From positions 1-64,000 of the forward strand of contig CANQXR010000008.1 of assembly GCA_947627855.1 (NCBI GenBank): a DNA stretch of 64,000 bases, read 5' to 3'. Numbering within the stretch: the stretch's first letter is position 1; each line of letters opens with the position of its first letter. The position numbers and the translations under genes were made by a program. This document shows positions 42,901 through 50,531 of the stretch, in pieces. The notes under the pieces were generated by a model. It was not told the DNA's origin. It was given only the letters and a program-made list of their open reading frames with translations, and made no database searches. Source of the DNA: an uncultured Clostridia bacterium. Its GTDB lineage: Bacteria; Bacillota; Clostridia; Lachnospirales; CAG-274.

Positions 42901-43924
42901 TGCCAAAATCCTCATAGGCGTCGCCGCTGCCTTTCTTTTCGACCTTATATGTCACTTCATCGGAATCCTCTGTGCCTGTTACTGTCACAAGCGTCTGTTC
43001 TGCGCCTGTGTATGCCTTAATTTCCGGATTTGCCGTTACCGTCACGTCGCTGATTGTCGCCTTTATGACTTCGCTTGTCGGCGAGGACGTAAGCGAGCCG
43101 GTGTAATCAGGGTCATCTGCCGTTACTACAAGCTGAATTGTTTTTCCTATATCCTCTGTTGTTATCTTATATGTACTTTCGGTCGCTCCTGCAATATCGG
43201 TGTAACCGCCGTCGTCACCCGACCTCTGCCACTTATATGTAAAGTTAATACTGCTCGGCACAACCTCCGTTGTAACCGCCGTGAGCTGCTGACCGAATAC
43301 TGCACTGCCGTCAATTGTAACCGTGCCGTCAATCGCTGTAGGTTCGAATGCCGGTACATTTACCTCTTTTATCTCCGACGCGAACGCCTCATCGGGTACC
43401 GCTTTCGTGCGTACCTCGTATGTTTTATTCGGCTCAACCTCGATTTCTCCCTCTGTGCAGTTCTGCCATTCTTCTGTATCGCCGTCCGTCTTTTCGCGGT
43501 ATACCATTGTTGTATCTGTGCCGGTGATTTCACCATAAGCATCGTCATGGGTCTTGGGAGCTACGCCCTCCACGTTCGGTGCAGCCGGACGTCCGGGTAC
43601 ATAAATAGTTGTTGTACCGCTCTCATTGTAGTTATCATTACCTCTGGAACGAATCATTAATGATTGACCCATGTAGCTGACCGCGCTAACTTTGCCGCCT
43701 TCCGGGTAAACATCTCCGTGGAAGACAAAATTATAGACAAAGTCATCTCTAAAACCTGTCAGCATTTCGTTTACATAATCTATCTTGATATCCGGATTAC
43801 CCGGCCACACTTTATTGATAGTAAGATTAATTGTGAGCGTAAATTCAATATCACTGTCAAGTTTCATAAGCGAATACTGCGGTTCTATTTCTGTCGCCTT
43901 AACAGTAATCGTATATCCGCCCAC
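36905..43924 (-). CDS. Giant repeat-rich SLH surface protein (main part of a broken gene)
   Basis: 2339 residues read from the first in-frame start; the original protein began at 45231. It consists of many Ig-like/MBG-type repeats (motif YEPGKKLSSV-VPTV, ending TVTVNVAKA), a carboxypeptidase-regulatory-like domain and an InlB-type repeat (VRFDTNGGSEVTS then FAGWYTDKDL). Three SLH domains form the last ~190 residues (ITRGMFAAVLYRM, ITREQAAAILLRYA, ITRAEGAAVFERYL), which attach to cell-wall polymers. No signal peptide exists in this segment, so by itself it would not be exported. Higher GC and long antisense open frames mark it off from its neighbours. Confidence 0.85.
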   Translation of the reverse strand: MGGYTITVKATEIEPQYSLMKLDSDIEFTLTINLTINKVWPGNPDIKIDYVNEMLTGFRDDFVYNFVFHGDVYPEGGKVSAVSYMGQSLMIRSRGNDNYNESGTTTIYVPGRPAAPNVEGVAPKTHDDAYGEITGTDTTMVYREKTDGDTEEWQNCTEGEIEVEPNKTYEVRTKAVPDEAFASEIKEVNVPAFEPTAIDGTVTIDGSAVFGQQLTAVTTEVVPSSINFTYKWQRSGDDGGYTDIAGATESTYKITTEDIGKTIQLVVTADDPDYTGSLTSSPTSEVIKATISDVTVTANPEIKAYTGAEQTLVTVTGTEDSDEVTYKVEKKGSGDAYEDFGTDNKATDAGTYKVTVTVKREGHNDYTSPEIEVTIEKATEATPTIAIDYDKEQLTGFESDATYQITGSGIPNTVTGATTASAADYMGKGELSIVRKARDDNYNDSAAQTLTVPARPATPGVEGAAPMTHSGKGKITGTDTTMEYREKKDGDSGEWTICTADSTDVEPGKTYEVRIKAVTDGENAFASEAQEVTVPAFTATPLGGSVTINGNAVFGQQLTADVTNVTPEGAKNTLKYQWQRSGEGGYTDIPGATESTYTITTEDIDKTIQLVVTAGDEDYSGSLTSLATDTVIKATISDVTVTANSDIKPYTGAEQTLVTVTGTEDLDEVTYKVEKKGSGDAYEDFGTDNKATDAGTYKVTVTVRREGHNDYTSSEIEVTIAKADPAFTVPTAKTDLKYNGTAQELLATLGSASGGELQYKVDEGEYSTAAPTAITAGEYTVYYKVVGNDNYNGIDEQSIKVTIARATPTFPTVDEVDGGVYEPDKKLSSVEVPTVDGGTLAWSDGDTVLTAGANSVEAVFTSTDTTNYEGTATGTVTVNVAKANSTVVAPTAKTDLKYDGTAQELLATLGSATGGELQYKVDEGEYSTAMPTAITAGEHTVYYKVVENDNYNGIAEQSITVNIAKATPTFPTVGEVDGGTYEPGKKLSSVTVPTVTGGTLAWSDGETALNAGANSVEAVFTPENSENYDPESVTDMVTVNVAKAAITGVTVQNVTVQFDETEPTKQYAIAPPTGTIEGDIVKYAVGDYNAETDGSADWQDTCPGFSDEGTDQIITVKIERENYDTLYIKATIRITNEPIIDGVDVTANEGLVYSGSAQELVTVTGARETDIVTYYVNGDTVGSTEKATGTNAGSYSVRVTVEREGSHTFEKAVEVTIAKATPVFPTVGAVDGGAYEPGKKLSSVAVPTVDGGTLAWSDGDIVLAYGENNVDAVFTPANSENYEPESITGTVTVNVGSATITGVTVQSVTVQFDETEPTKQYTLAPPTGTIEGDIVKYAVGDYNAETDGSADWQDTCPGFSEEGTDQIITVRIERENYITLYLKATIRITNEPIIDGVDVTANEGLVYNGSAQELVTVTGALGTDIVTYYVNDDTVGNTEKATGTNAGSYSVKVTVTREGTHTFEKTVEVTIAKATPEFPTVGAVDGGAYEPGKKLSSVEVPTVTGGTLAWSDGDTVLTFGENNVDAVFTPSDTANYEGTATGTVTVNVGNAAITVADVVVSGSGIIMYDGEPHGLDVTLGGSAEGGTVKYIEGEYNADSDIGLNWLDDCPTVTEVGETKTITIKVSKENYNDYYVTVTITITDEPTVSGITIIPYSGIYDGEEHDAVTVDGAENTDTIMYQLGDGETTLSVPQITDAGTYSVTVTVERTGYHPYTTMVQVSIEQADSAFPTVEGINVTYAAGMTLADISLPKVENGELSWADEITAVKEGTAQYDAVFTPNDTINYKTAAGKITVTATAEVTPTPTPTITGTVKNSDGTAAANHRLTLKPLGLETVTDENGNYAFDGVAAGSYDIVVETGDGKTVITLVNVTGDNVRADITLPAANVGSAVETADRDNNSDIKVEDIVVGGLDKLAESIVEALPEADKTKDIEVRMTVESKSVSEGDAEQQAIRQQSLNKTEKLDYIDINIVKTVGMARENVTETTNLITIIIPFVTDGKTDITVYRCHDGVAEAMAKGGAGERYEIGDGVVTIYTQKFSTYAIGYNDQSTTPTTTPNKGRKTGGSSSSTYTVRFDTNGGSEVTSQRITRNNSVKEPTAPTKDGYEFAGWYTDKDLTDEYDFTAKVTKGFTLYAKWNDVKSDDRTEAPEQDQSGDDNPFTDVASGSWFYEPVLQAYKDGIMQGATDTAFEPLTDITRGMFAAVLYRMENEPETDSGYTFTDVPSGAYYADAVAWANAKGIVKGYSDTEYAPNDAITREQAAAILLRYAAYKGESPTGEWAIQLDYTDLSDISDWAVEGVMFCTMKDIMVGRDSGAFDPQSDITRAEGAAVFERYLNMAK

Positions 43925-43944
43925 GTTAAGTCCAATGGGTATCG

Positions 43945-44205
43945 TCAGCGTATTCCGCTTTCTATGGTCGCTTTCGTGTCGCCTAAGCTGCTTTGGTCGG
44001 TTATTTCATACGTAAAATTCCCCTCGGGCGAAACACTTTTGTATGCTTCCTTCATACAATCGTCCAAATTCGCCGTAATTGGCGAGCCGTAATCATAATT
44101 AAGCCCGGCTTCTCCGGCGACGCCGGATTCAATGTGTCCCACGGCGTACACCGTTATATCTTCGGTAACTTGGGTTTCCCCGTCAAAATCTTTGTCGTTC
44201 GCCAT
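43945..44205 (-). pseudogene. Middle fragment of the broken SLH surface gene
   Basis: 86 residues in the same frame as the upstream segment, separated from it only by TGA (44206-44208). The context YEFAK-stop-MANDKDFDGETQVTEDITVYA is an InlB-type repeat in which the expected Trp (TGG) has become TGA. The fragment ends in KATIESG. A one-base shift near 43950-43958 restores NTLTIPIGLNVGGYTITVKA, joining it to the main part. Confidence 0.7.
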
Positions 44206-45231
44206 TCACTTTGCAAACTCATAATTATCTTTTGTAGGATTATCACTTGGCAGTGTCACCGTACCGTTAAAGTTTGTGTACTTAACGTCGTAACTTTCGT
44301 TTTCCTGTGTGGCAAAAGTAACCTTCAGCACCTTATTATTTTCCTCACCGGTAAGCACAGGATATGTGTCAGCTTCTTCGCCGAGTTTCTGTCCCCATAC
44401 CTGCTCGTCCTGACCGTTTTGCAAAAGCCACGCCACTTCGCCGGACTTAAATTCCTCTTCTGTTTTTGACGTGCCGTCACCTTCCGCACCGCAGGTGTTG
44501 AGGTAGTAGCAGTTTGAAACGCTGCCGCTGTTGTTAAATCCCACAATGCCGCCTAAATGACTGCTACCGCTGCTTACCGTACCCTTGTTATAGCATTTTT
44601 CAACGACGCCACCTCCGTAAATGTTCAATCCCACAATGCCGCCAACATAACCGCTATTGCTTGATACCGAGCCCGTGTTATAACAGTTTTGAATTTTTCC
44701 TTGGTTTTCTCCCGCAATGCCGCCTACATAAAGACTTTGATCATCACTATTACCGATAGTGCAATCACTGCTGCAGCCTGAGACAACGCCAAAATTATAT
44801 CCCACGATGCCACCCGTACAACCCGCATTGCTAGCGGCAACGCTGCCCTTGACATTTAGATTTTTAATCGTACCGTTGTTCTGTCCAAACAGACCTGCAT
44901 ATTTTGCAGAATTTACAGAAAGTCCGCTTATCGTGCGCCCGCCGCCGTCAAACGTGCCTTTAAATGAATGGGAATTATCCGTTCCAATCGGCGTCCATGT
45001 ACTGCCGCCGAGATTTATATCCGTCGTCAGCTTAAAATACTCGCCGCTGCCGCTGCCTCCGTTAATATATTGGCTCAGCGCTTTAAGGTCGGTAGAGTTT
45101 TCGATCAAGTAAGGATCACCCTCATTACCCGAACCTGTAAAACTCGCCGCCGCCACATTCACCGAAAACGTCGGAATCATAGCAGATATCATTGTCAATA
45201 TGACCATAAAGCTTAAAATCCGCTTTCTCAT
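44206..45231 (-). CDS. N-terminal part of the SLH surface gene: signal peptide and GLUG repeats
   Basis: 341 residues. A signal peptide (MRKRILSFMVILTMISAMIP, cleavage after VNVAAA) is followed by GLUG-like repeats (YAGLFGQNNGTIKN, GGIVGYNFGVVSGC, YVGGIAGENQGKIQNC), typical of secreted adhesins. The start at 45231 is fixed by GGAGG 8 nt upstream. The frame stops at TGA 44206 inside an InlB-type repeat. Without that stop and the frameshift at ~43955 the whole gene would encode about 2,780 residues. As it stands, only this truncated piece can be exported, without its wall anchor. Confidence 0.75.
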   Translation of the reverse strand: MRKRILSFMVILTMISAMIPTFSVNVAAASFTGSGNEGDPYLIENSTDLKALSQYINGGSGSGEYFKLTTDINLGGSTWTPIGTDNSHSFKGTFDGGGRTISGLSVNSAKYAGLFGQNNGTIKNLNVKGSVAASNAGCTGGIVGYNFGVVSGCSSDCTIGNSDDQSLYVGGIAGENQGKIQNCYNTGSVSSNSGYVGGIVGLNIYGGGVVEKCYNKGTVSSGSSHLGGIVGFNNSGSVSNCYYLNTCGAEGDGTSKTEEEFKSGEVAWLLQNGQDEQVWGQKLGEEADTYPVLTGEENNKVLKVTFATQENESYDVKYTNFNGTVTLPSDNPTKDNYEFAK

Positions 45232-45248
45232 ATCACATTCCTCCATTC

Positions 45249-45391
45249 ATAATTATAATTACAATTACTATAATTATAATTATACCCCCCCCCACTCCCC
45301 CTTTCAATCCCCGTTTACGCCGCAAACTCCCCCATTTACGCCATAACTCCCTCCGTCTGAACCTCACCCCATCACCCCTCCCCCAATCCCC
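45249..45391 (-). promoter_or_regulatory. Upstream region of the SLH gene: inverted repeat, G9 run and G-quadruplex-type motif
   Basis: A perfect 13-bp A/T inverted repeat (45249-45261 and 45271-45283) lies just before the ribosome site. It is followed upstream by a run of nine G on the sense (minus) strand (45285-45293) and a ~100-bp G-rich stretch. Bases 45367-45391 read G4-N3-G5-N1-G4-N4-G4 on that strand. The GTTTACGCC-type 8-mer TTTACGCC also occurs twice. A regulatory or phase-variable role is inferred. Confidence 0.4.
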
Positions 45392-45496
45392 TTTTTTCAT
45401 AATTATTCCTCCTCAAAGATATTTTATAAATAACAAACTGAAACCATAAATATCTGTACAATGGGCTTCGCTTAGAAAAAAGTATAATGCCAATAC

Positions 45497-45817
45497 ATGC
45501 AAAGGAATTTGCGGACATGTATATATTATTTGCCCCGAATAATGAAAAAATTTGAGGAAGATATGCCGGACATAGCTTTGAATATTTCATTTATATACGA
45601 CAACAGCAGAGTTGACGGATTTTTAAGACAGGACCATGATATTCTGTTCGCGAGAGATTCCGAGCTTATGCGCTTTTCAAACATAAAGATTAATTTTCTT
45701 TATAAAAGCAGATTTTATATAATAGCAAACAAAAACGATCCTTTGGCAAAGCTTGAAAAAATTACCGAAAAAATTTCACACTGCCATAAAAACCTCTTTG
45801 AGCCCAAAAAGCAATAA
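45497..45817 (+). pseudogene. LysR-type regulator remnant (substrate-binding domain)
   Basis: 106 residues reading YLPRIMKKFEEDMPDIALNI and, later, YKSRFYIIANKNDPLAKLEK, the typical effector-domain patterns of LysR regulators. No helix-turn-helix precedes it, and the frame closes soon after. The only gene-like start is internal. A truncated gene is the best reading. Confidence 0.5.
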
Positions 45818-46020
45818 GTGGTATATTGAAGCGCAATTTTTTCGATTTAAATAATTTAGCGAAATTCATTCGCTGTTTTATTGAACTTATTGATGTTTCA
45901 GCTTTGTTGCAAAATTGGATTCACGTGTCGAATTGTAACATATCGCTTGAAATATAAGGTGTATTATGGTATAATACAAATAAAGCACGGGCAAATCTGT
46001 TAGACATTTCTCAAGAGAAT

Positions 46021-46128
46021 AGTCACAAAAAATCGGATAATTGATATGTTGTTAATAATACTGACAGCCTGTGATAAGTCCTCCATAATAAAATTCTTTA
46101 AGATTGGTTTATTGGGAGTGTTGTAATA
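46021..46128. repeat. Left imperfect direct repeat flanking the 46206 gene
   Basis: Shares a ~90-bp imperfect match with 47241-47340, best in AGCCTGTGATAA(G/A)TC and TTGG(T/A)TT(A/T)-type blocks. The rest of 45818-46205 is A/T-rich with no gene. Confidence 0.45.
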
Positions 46129-46205
46129 CTTGTGGTTTTATAATGTATAACAATTATTCAGACATATTGTTTTTAAATTCTGGTACTTAAGGGGTGAGAG
46201 CTTAT

Positions 46206-47204
46206 ATGCAAATAAAAGTTAAATGTTATAAAGAAAATACACGAAAGAATCAAATTATAAGGGCAGTTAGTATTATTAATGGTGTTCAAAATTATTTCTT
46301 CTTCGAATTAGAATCAGATATAGATGTAGATGTGTGTGAAGACAAAGTTATCGAATGGAACAATTTTTGCCGCAGACATCAGCCGAAAGATGACGAGTAT
46401 ATTATATATATTACTGAAAAGCCGTTTTCAGATAATTGGTTTTCGCATGAGGAGTCTCAATATGCAATTATTACTGCAAATGCCTGGGAAGAATATTTTG
46501 CTCCGCCATCACTGAAATCATATTTAATCTATCAAATGGCACAGGCAGCTCTTAACTTTGAATGCGACTTAAATGAAAAAATGGAGATGAGAATGGTTCA
46601 CGATTCATCAAAAGGATGTATGTTTGATTTCTGTAAAAATAAATTAGATATAAAATTGGGTTTGATAGCCGGAAATATCTGTCCACGATGCAAAGCGATT
46701 TTAATGTCATATGGGATAGACAAAAAGGCATTGTATGCCGTTGAAAGGATGTTAACAGTTGTCAGGGCTGAAGCCATAGGAAACCCAATGATTTTTGATG
46801 AAAATGCTGCTTTTGTTGTTATGGAATTTTCAGCCAACGATGAAAATGCTAATGCGTATGAATATGGGGTGAAATTAGCATTAAAAGAACTAAATATCAA
46901 ATGTGTACGTGCCGATAATGAGCTTTTATCGGGTCAATTGCTGGAAAAAATTGCAAGGAATATAGATGAATCAAGATTTATAATTGCAAAAGTAGATTCA
47001 TGCAATTTGAATGTATACTTTGAATTAGGACTTGCTATGGGAAAACAAAAAGATGTTCTGTTAATCTCGGAAAAGAATCTTCAATTACCAACTGATTTGA
47101 AAAATTGGGAATGTCTTACATATGAGAGAGGAAATTACGAAGAATTAAAAAATAAGATTATTGACTATTATAAGCAAAATTATCACTATAAATCAAATAA
47201 TTAA
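46206..47204 (+). CDS. Hypothetical protein with C-terminal TIR/deoxyribosyltransferase-like domain
   Basis: 332 residues. Residues ~200-310 have FVVMEFSANDENANAYEYGV, IKCVRADNELLSGQLLEKIA and LNVYFELGLAMGKQKDVLLI. This is the pattern (AD-x-N-x-NVYELG-A) of small Rossmann domains related to TIR and nucleoside 2-deoxyribosyltransferases, often found in bacterial defence proteins. The middle carries a CMFDFC...CPRC cysteine set, likely metal-binding. The N-terminal ~110 residues are unassigned. A GGGGTGAGAGCTTAT segment precedes ATG 46206. It is a single gene between imperfect direct repeats in a remnant-rich zone, which fits a recently acquired cargo gene. An NAD- or nucleotide-directed activity is an inference. 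Confidence 0.6.
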   Translation: MQIKVKCYKENTRKNQIIRAVSIINGVQNYFFFELESDIDVDVCEDKVIEWNNFCRRHQPKDDEYIIYITEKPFSDNWFSHEESQYAIITANAWEEYFAPPSLKSYLIYQMAQAALNFECDLNEKMEMRMVHDSSKGCMFDFCKNKLDIKLGLIAGNICPRCKAILMSYGIDKKALYAVERMLTVVRAEAIGNPMIFDENAAFVVMEFSANDENANAYEYGVKLALKELNIKCVRADNELLSGQLLEKIARNIDESRFIIAKVDSCNLNVYFELGLAMGKQKDVLLISEKNLQLPTDLKNWECLTYERGNYEELKNKIIDYYKQNYHYKSNN

Positions 47205-47240
47205 CTGAATTATTATATATGGCAGCAAATTGGCAGCAAA

Positions 47241-47340
47241 AGTCAGATAGACGATATATTGTGAATAATATCAATAGCCTGTGATAAATCATATATAAAA
47301 AATTGTTTAGGAATGGTTTGTCGGGAGCAAGTGGGAATAA
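47241..47340. repeat. Right imperfect direct repeat flanking the 46206 gene
   Basis: Partner of 46021-46128. It is preceded by a short local duplication GGCAGCAAA-TT-GGCAGCAAA (47221-47240), the sort of sequence often seen at integrase-linked attachment sites. No integrase is present. Confidence 0.4.
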
Positions 47341-47812
47341 TGCCGAACGTTGACTAACGACAGTGGTAATATGAACTGCCATATGTATGAACGAAAGAAA
47401 CGCTCCTTGCAGACAACCTGGACAGCAAGGAGTATTAGGGTTTTTTGAAGCAATTTGAAACTTCCTGCGCCGAAGCCGAATAGGAGATGAAACGCATGAC
47501 AATCATCTATAAATACACACGGTCTTAATATAAAGAAATTAGAGGAATTGTTCTTATATACGGAATGCTTGTCAAATCATTTCTCAGACAAATTGGTTGT
47601 TGTCATGAAAAACTGATCGGATTGATTTGTACCATTGACGATGGAATTATGATGTTCTATATTCATTATCCTTTGGGGGACACTGCCCGGACGTGACCAT
47701 AAAATTGTCTGTTACGGATCAATATTATATAGACCGGCAATAGCTGTTGCATAATAGATCACATCCCATAATACCTCATACGTTGTTTTTTGATATTTTC
47801 GCAGCTCTGTGC
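47341..47812. other. Gap with no supported gene
   Basis: Contains only short broken frames. A small imperfect hairpin (CTCCTTGC / GCAAGGAG, 47401-47430) is present. Confidence 0.3.
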
Positions 47813-48580
47813 TTATAGTCCTTTTGCATATATGTCATAGCGGCATTGTTCTGCAACCGTATCTCCCAACAAAGTAATTGCTTTTTGGGGACAATGGCTG
47901 ATGCAGCGATAACACATCGTACATTTATCCCCCGCCACGGCTTTACCGCTTCTGACAAAAATATTTTTCATAGGACAAAGAGAAGCGCATAAGCCGCAGC
48001 CTATACAAGCATTACTTATTTTTAACTTATCAGTATAGTCTGCTGTCTTTTTGCAAAACCACAGCCTTTGTCCGAAAAGACCGATTAAATGGGAAATCGG
48101 CGTTATTCCGTCTTTTGGATATTTACCCTGCCTTATTTTCGCTGCTATTACTTCAATCTTTTTATCGGTCTGCCTGATAATCCTTCTGTTTTTCTCTGTG
48201 CTCCTTTTAAGAAGCTTGCTGTCGCATACGGAATCCGGCATTTTGATATGAACACCGCCCATAACTATTGCACCATATTTTCTGAAAAGTCTTGCTGTAC
48301 AGCCTGCACCGTCGCCGCTGAAAGCTCCCATTGTGGCAACACACAGTATTTTCTTGTCTTTCCAGAGAACATTATTTTTATTAATAAAGTCTCTTACCAT
48401 ATATGGAGCATTTGAGAATTGTGTCGGATACCCAAATATTATGGTGTCGTTATTCTCTATAAGTTCAATAATGTTTGGAGCTTCCAAGGGTATTGCAATT
48501 GCAGACTCATTTAAAGAAGCAGTCAATTTCTCAATGCAATGTTTTGTGTTTCCTGTTCCGCTGAAATATATTCCAATCAT
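47813..48580 (-). CDS. EFR1-family flavodoxin-ferredoxin
   Basis: 255 residues. The N-terminal flavodoxin-like domain has YFSGTGNTKHC (FMN phosphate loop) and IIFGYPTQFSNAP. The C-terminus has two 4Fe-4S motifs, CIGCGLCASLCPMKN and CTMCYRCISHCPQKA. It would carry electrons between flavin and Fe-S partners in anaerobic metabolism. The ribosome site is weak (AGGT). It is downstream of the ASCH gene on the same strand. Confidence 0.85.
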   Translation of the reverse strand: MIGIYFSGTGNTKHCIEKLTASLNESAIAIPLEAPNIIELIENNDTIIFGYPTQFSNAPYMVRDFINKNNVLWKDKKILCVATMGAFSGDGAGCTARLFRKYGAIVMGGVHIKMPDSVCDSKLLKRSTEKNRRIIRQTDKKIEVIAAKIRQGKYPKDGITPISHLIGLFGQRLWFCKKTADYTDKLKISNACIGCGLCASLCPMKNIFVRSGKAVAGDKCTMCYRCISHCPQKAITLLGDTVAEQCRYDIYAKGL

Positions 48581-48605
48581 TTTCTTTGATACCTCATAAG
48601 CTGAT

Positions 48606-48953
48606 TTATTGCTGCAAACTTACCCTGATTCCTATAACACCATATTTCTCCTGCTCCTCTTTGGTATAATATTTATCCATATCATCGGGAGATGCTGTGT
48701 TGATATCTTTTTTTGTATATCCACATTCTGAAAGAGGAAGCTCCTCATACAAAGCTTTAAAGGAATCAAAAATATACAAACCGACTACTTTTACCTCGAT
48801 CGTTTCAAGAGGATTACCTATATTTGTAAACAGTATCTTGTCTCCCACCTGAATTTTTTGTCTTTTATTATCGTATAAACGTAATTCGATTGTCTTGGTT
48901 CCCTTGCATATCATATTGAACGGTGACGGCATAAGCTTCATTGTGTGTGTCAT
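48606..48953 (-). CDS. ASCH-domain protein
   Basis: 115 residues with MKLMPSPFNMICKGTKTIEL, KIQVGDKILFTN and VVGLYIFDSFKALYEELP, the start, K-x-G-D strand and tail of ASCH/PUA-like RNA-binding domains. A GGAAG site precedes the ATG. Substrate unknown; ASCH proteins are linked to RNA binding or modified-nucleoside hydrolysis. Confidence 0.8.
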   Translation of the reverse strand: MTHTMKLMPSPFNMICKGTKTIELRLYDNKRQKIQVGDKILFTNIGNPLETIEVKVVGLYIFDSFKALYEELPLSECGYTKKDINTASPDDMDKYYTKEEQEKYGVIGIRVSLQQ

Positions 48954-49022
48954 TTCTGGGGCTTCCTTTCTGACTTCTGCTCTCCTTTGTTGTTGCTTAT
49001 AAACAAACAGAAACTTGCAGTG

Positions 49023-49700
49023 TTAGCTGTGTATGATAAGCAATTTGTTTTCTCCCTTTTGAAATTCATATTTTGTATTCCTGATTTCCACGTCGTGGGA
49101 TCCTCTGAAATGACCGATTACCTTCGATATCAATTCAGTTTTGTTTGCATCAAGATCAACCAATGGGAATATCCTGATTTCCTTGCAGACCCTCAGCATT
49201 TCTGTGATTGCTTTTATATGAAAATCATATCCGAGCATTGTGTACATCAGTAAAAAATGGGAGCTTAATCCAATGTCGAAATAGTTGTTTTCATAAGGAA
49301 GTCTGTCGGGCAGCTCGTGGCAAATGTATCTTTGCCCGGCTTTGCCTTTTTCATAGTCCTCAAGAAACAGCCGCATCGCAGACATACGTTTATTCTCTAA
49401 ATCGACCAGATTTTTTATATTTGTCCACACATAGTTTTCCATATTCTCGCTCATTTGCTGCATAACAACATTACGCACCTCATCAATGCGTTTGCGCAGC
49501 TCATCTGTCGAAAAGCTATATATCGGGTCGATGGATGTGACATTATATCCGAGCTTTGTTGCTTCACAGTTGAAGCTGGCAGGTCCATCCCCAAAGCCTG
49601 CAATATTCTTTTTCATATCTTCATCACTAAGCTCAAACATAAGCCTGTACTCCGCAAAATTCCTTCCCCACGGAACGACTTTGTTTAACTTAAACGCCAT
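49023..49700 (-). CDS. SAM-dependent methyltransferase-like protein
   Basis: 225 residues. IAGFGDGPASFNCEATKLGY (~33-52) followed by VTSIDP is a Rossmann SAM-binding start, and YFDIGLSSHFLLMYT (~140-154) is the motif-IV/post region. The substrate is not evident. GGAGGAATAAAT precedes the ATG. The glycine loop is GFGDGP rather than the usual GxGxG, as in several small-molecule methyltransferases. Confidence 0.7.
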   Translation of the reverse strand: MAFKLNKVVPWGRNFAEYRLMFELSDEDMKKNIAGFGDGPASFNCEATKLGYNVTSIDPIYSFSTDELRKRIDEVRNVVMQQMSENMENYVWTNIKNLVDLENKRMSAMRLFLEDYEKGKAGQRYICHELPDRLPYENNYFDIGLSSHFLLMYTMLGYDFHIKAITEMLRVCKEIRIFPLVDLDANKTELISKVIGHFRGSHDVEIRNTKYEFQKGENKLLIIHS

Positions 49701-49800
49701 ATTTATTCCTCCTTTTTATTTAGGTTTATTATATCAAGCTATCCCGAGCATTTCAACTTAAAATTCGCGTTTCAACCCGTTAAAAAGGCAGAGTGCATAA

Positions 49801-50040
49801 TTAAATAAATTTCATTCTGTTATCCTCCCGAAATCTTTTGCGTGATGGATTTCCCTCTGCTCTGAAAATTCTTTTGTTTTTAATATCATAAACAACCGAC
49901 CATACTGTATCTGCTCCTTTTTTTCTTTCATACTGACACATAAATCCATATTTGCCTGATAAAATATCCATCGCCAATTCGGCAGAATAATTTCCGGAAT
50001 TTTTTGCAAGAGCGCTGCAGGCAGTCAGATATCTAACATC
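49801..50040 (-). pseudogene. C-terminal remnant of a C45-type peptidase/acyltransferase
   Basis: A start-less minus-strand frame reads ADTVWSVVYDIKNKRIFRAE followed by GNPSRKRFRED, the characteristic end of the acyl-CoA:6-APA acyltransferase (C45) family. The rest of the gene is replaced at ~50030-50040 by an IS remnant. Confidence 0.5.
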
Positions 50041-50436
50041 TGAATGTCAATGCATTATTTCTACTGACCAATGCTGTTGTGCTGCTTTTGAAAATAATTC
50101 TATATCGGGCGCCAAACTACTTAAATAATGTCTTTTTTCAACTACCGTATAATCATTCTTTTTTATGTTTTTTACTATCATTCCGATAGTTTTCAAACTC
50201 TTCTGTTTATCCTTGTCTGCAAGCCACTTTATATCATTTGTCTGGTAATATTCCCTTTATTTGTGAATGAGCCTTTTCAACCGTCTTTTTGTAGTTCTTT
50301 TTATTCTTTATTTTTTTACAGAAAACCTCGTGATGCTCTGCAAAATCCGCTGTCTCCTCCCAATCATCAGCATTTGTTAATTTTGCAAACAACACTACTA
50401 CTATGTCCAATAATTTGTGCTTAAGCGGCGTTATAT
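50041..50436 (-). pseudogene. ISAs1-family transposase remnant
   Basis: Broken minus-strand frames read PLKHKLLDIVVVLFAKLTNA then DDWEETADFAEHHEVF (N-terminus), and later RHYLSSLAPDIELFSKAAQQ then HWSVEIMH (C-terminus, before TGA in place of Trp). The catalytic middle is deleted and a frameshift lies between the pieces. Confidence 0.6.
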
Positions 50437-50531
50437 TTCTGTTTCTTTACAGTTTTGTTTTATGCTGTTATTTTCATACGTTTGTCCTGAATCAGTCATA
50501 CCTATAATCATATTTTTTATCGGCAATAGAA

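Noticed and set aside
37778-43660. Three long plus-strand open frames (about 380-550 residues) inside the SLH surface gene
   Set aside because: They are antisense to a repeat-rich coding frame, Cys/Arg/Tyr-rich without any domain, and lack ribosome sites. They follow from the codon pattern of the sense gene.
44206-44208. TGA read as tryptophan (recoding)
   Set aside because: Other genes in the window use TGG for Trp and end at TGA (e.g. the Cas and PTS genes), so a local mutation or error is simpler.
47341-47812. Mobile-element gene in the gap after the TIR-like gene
   Set aside because: Only short broken frames; no transposase or integrase motif could be read.
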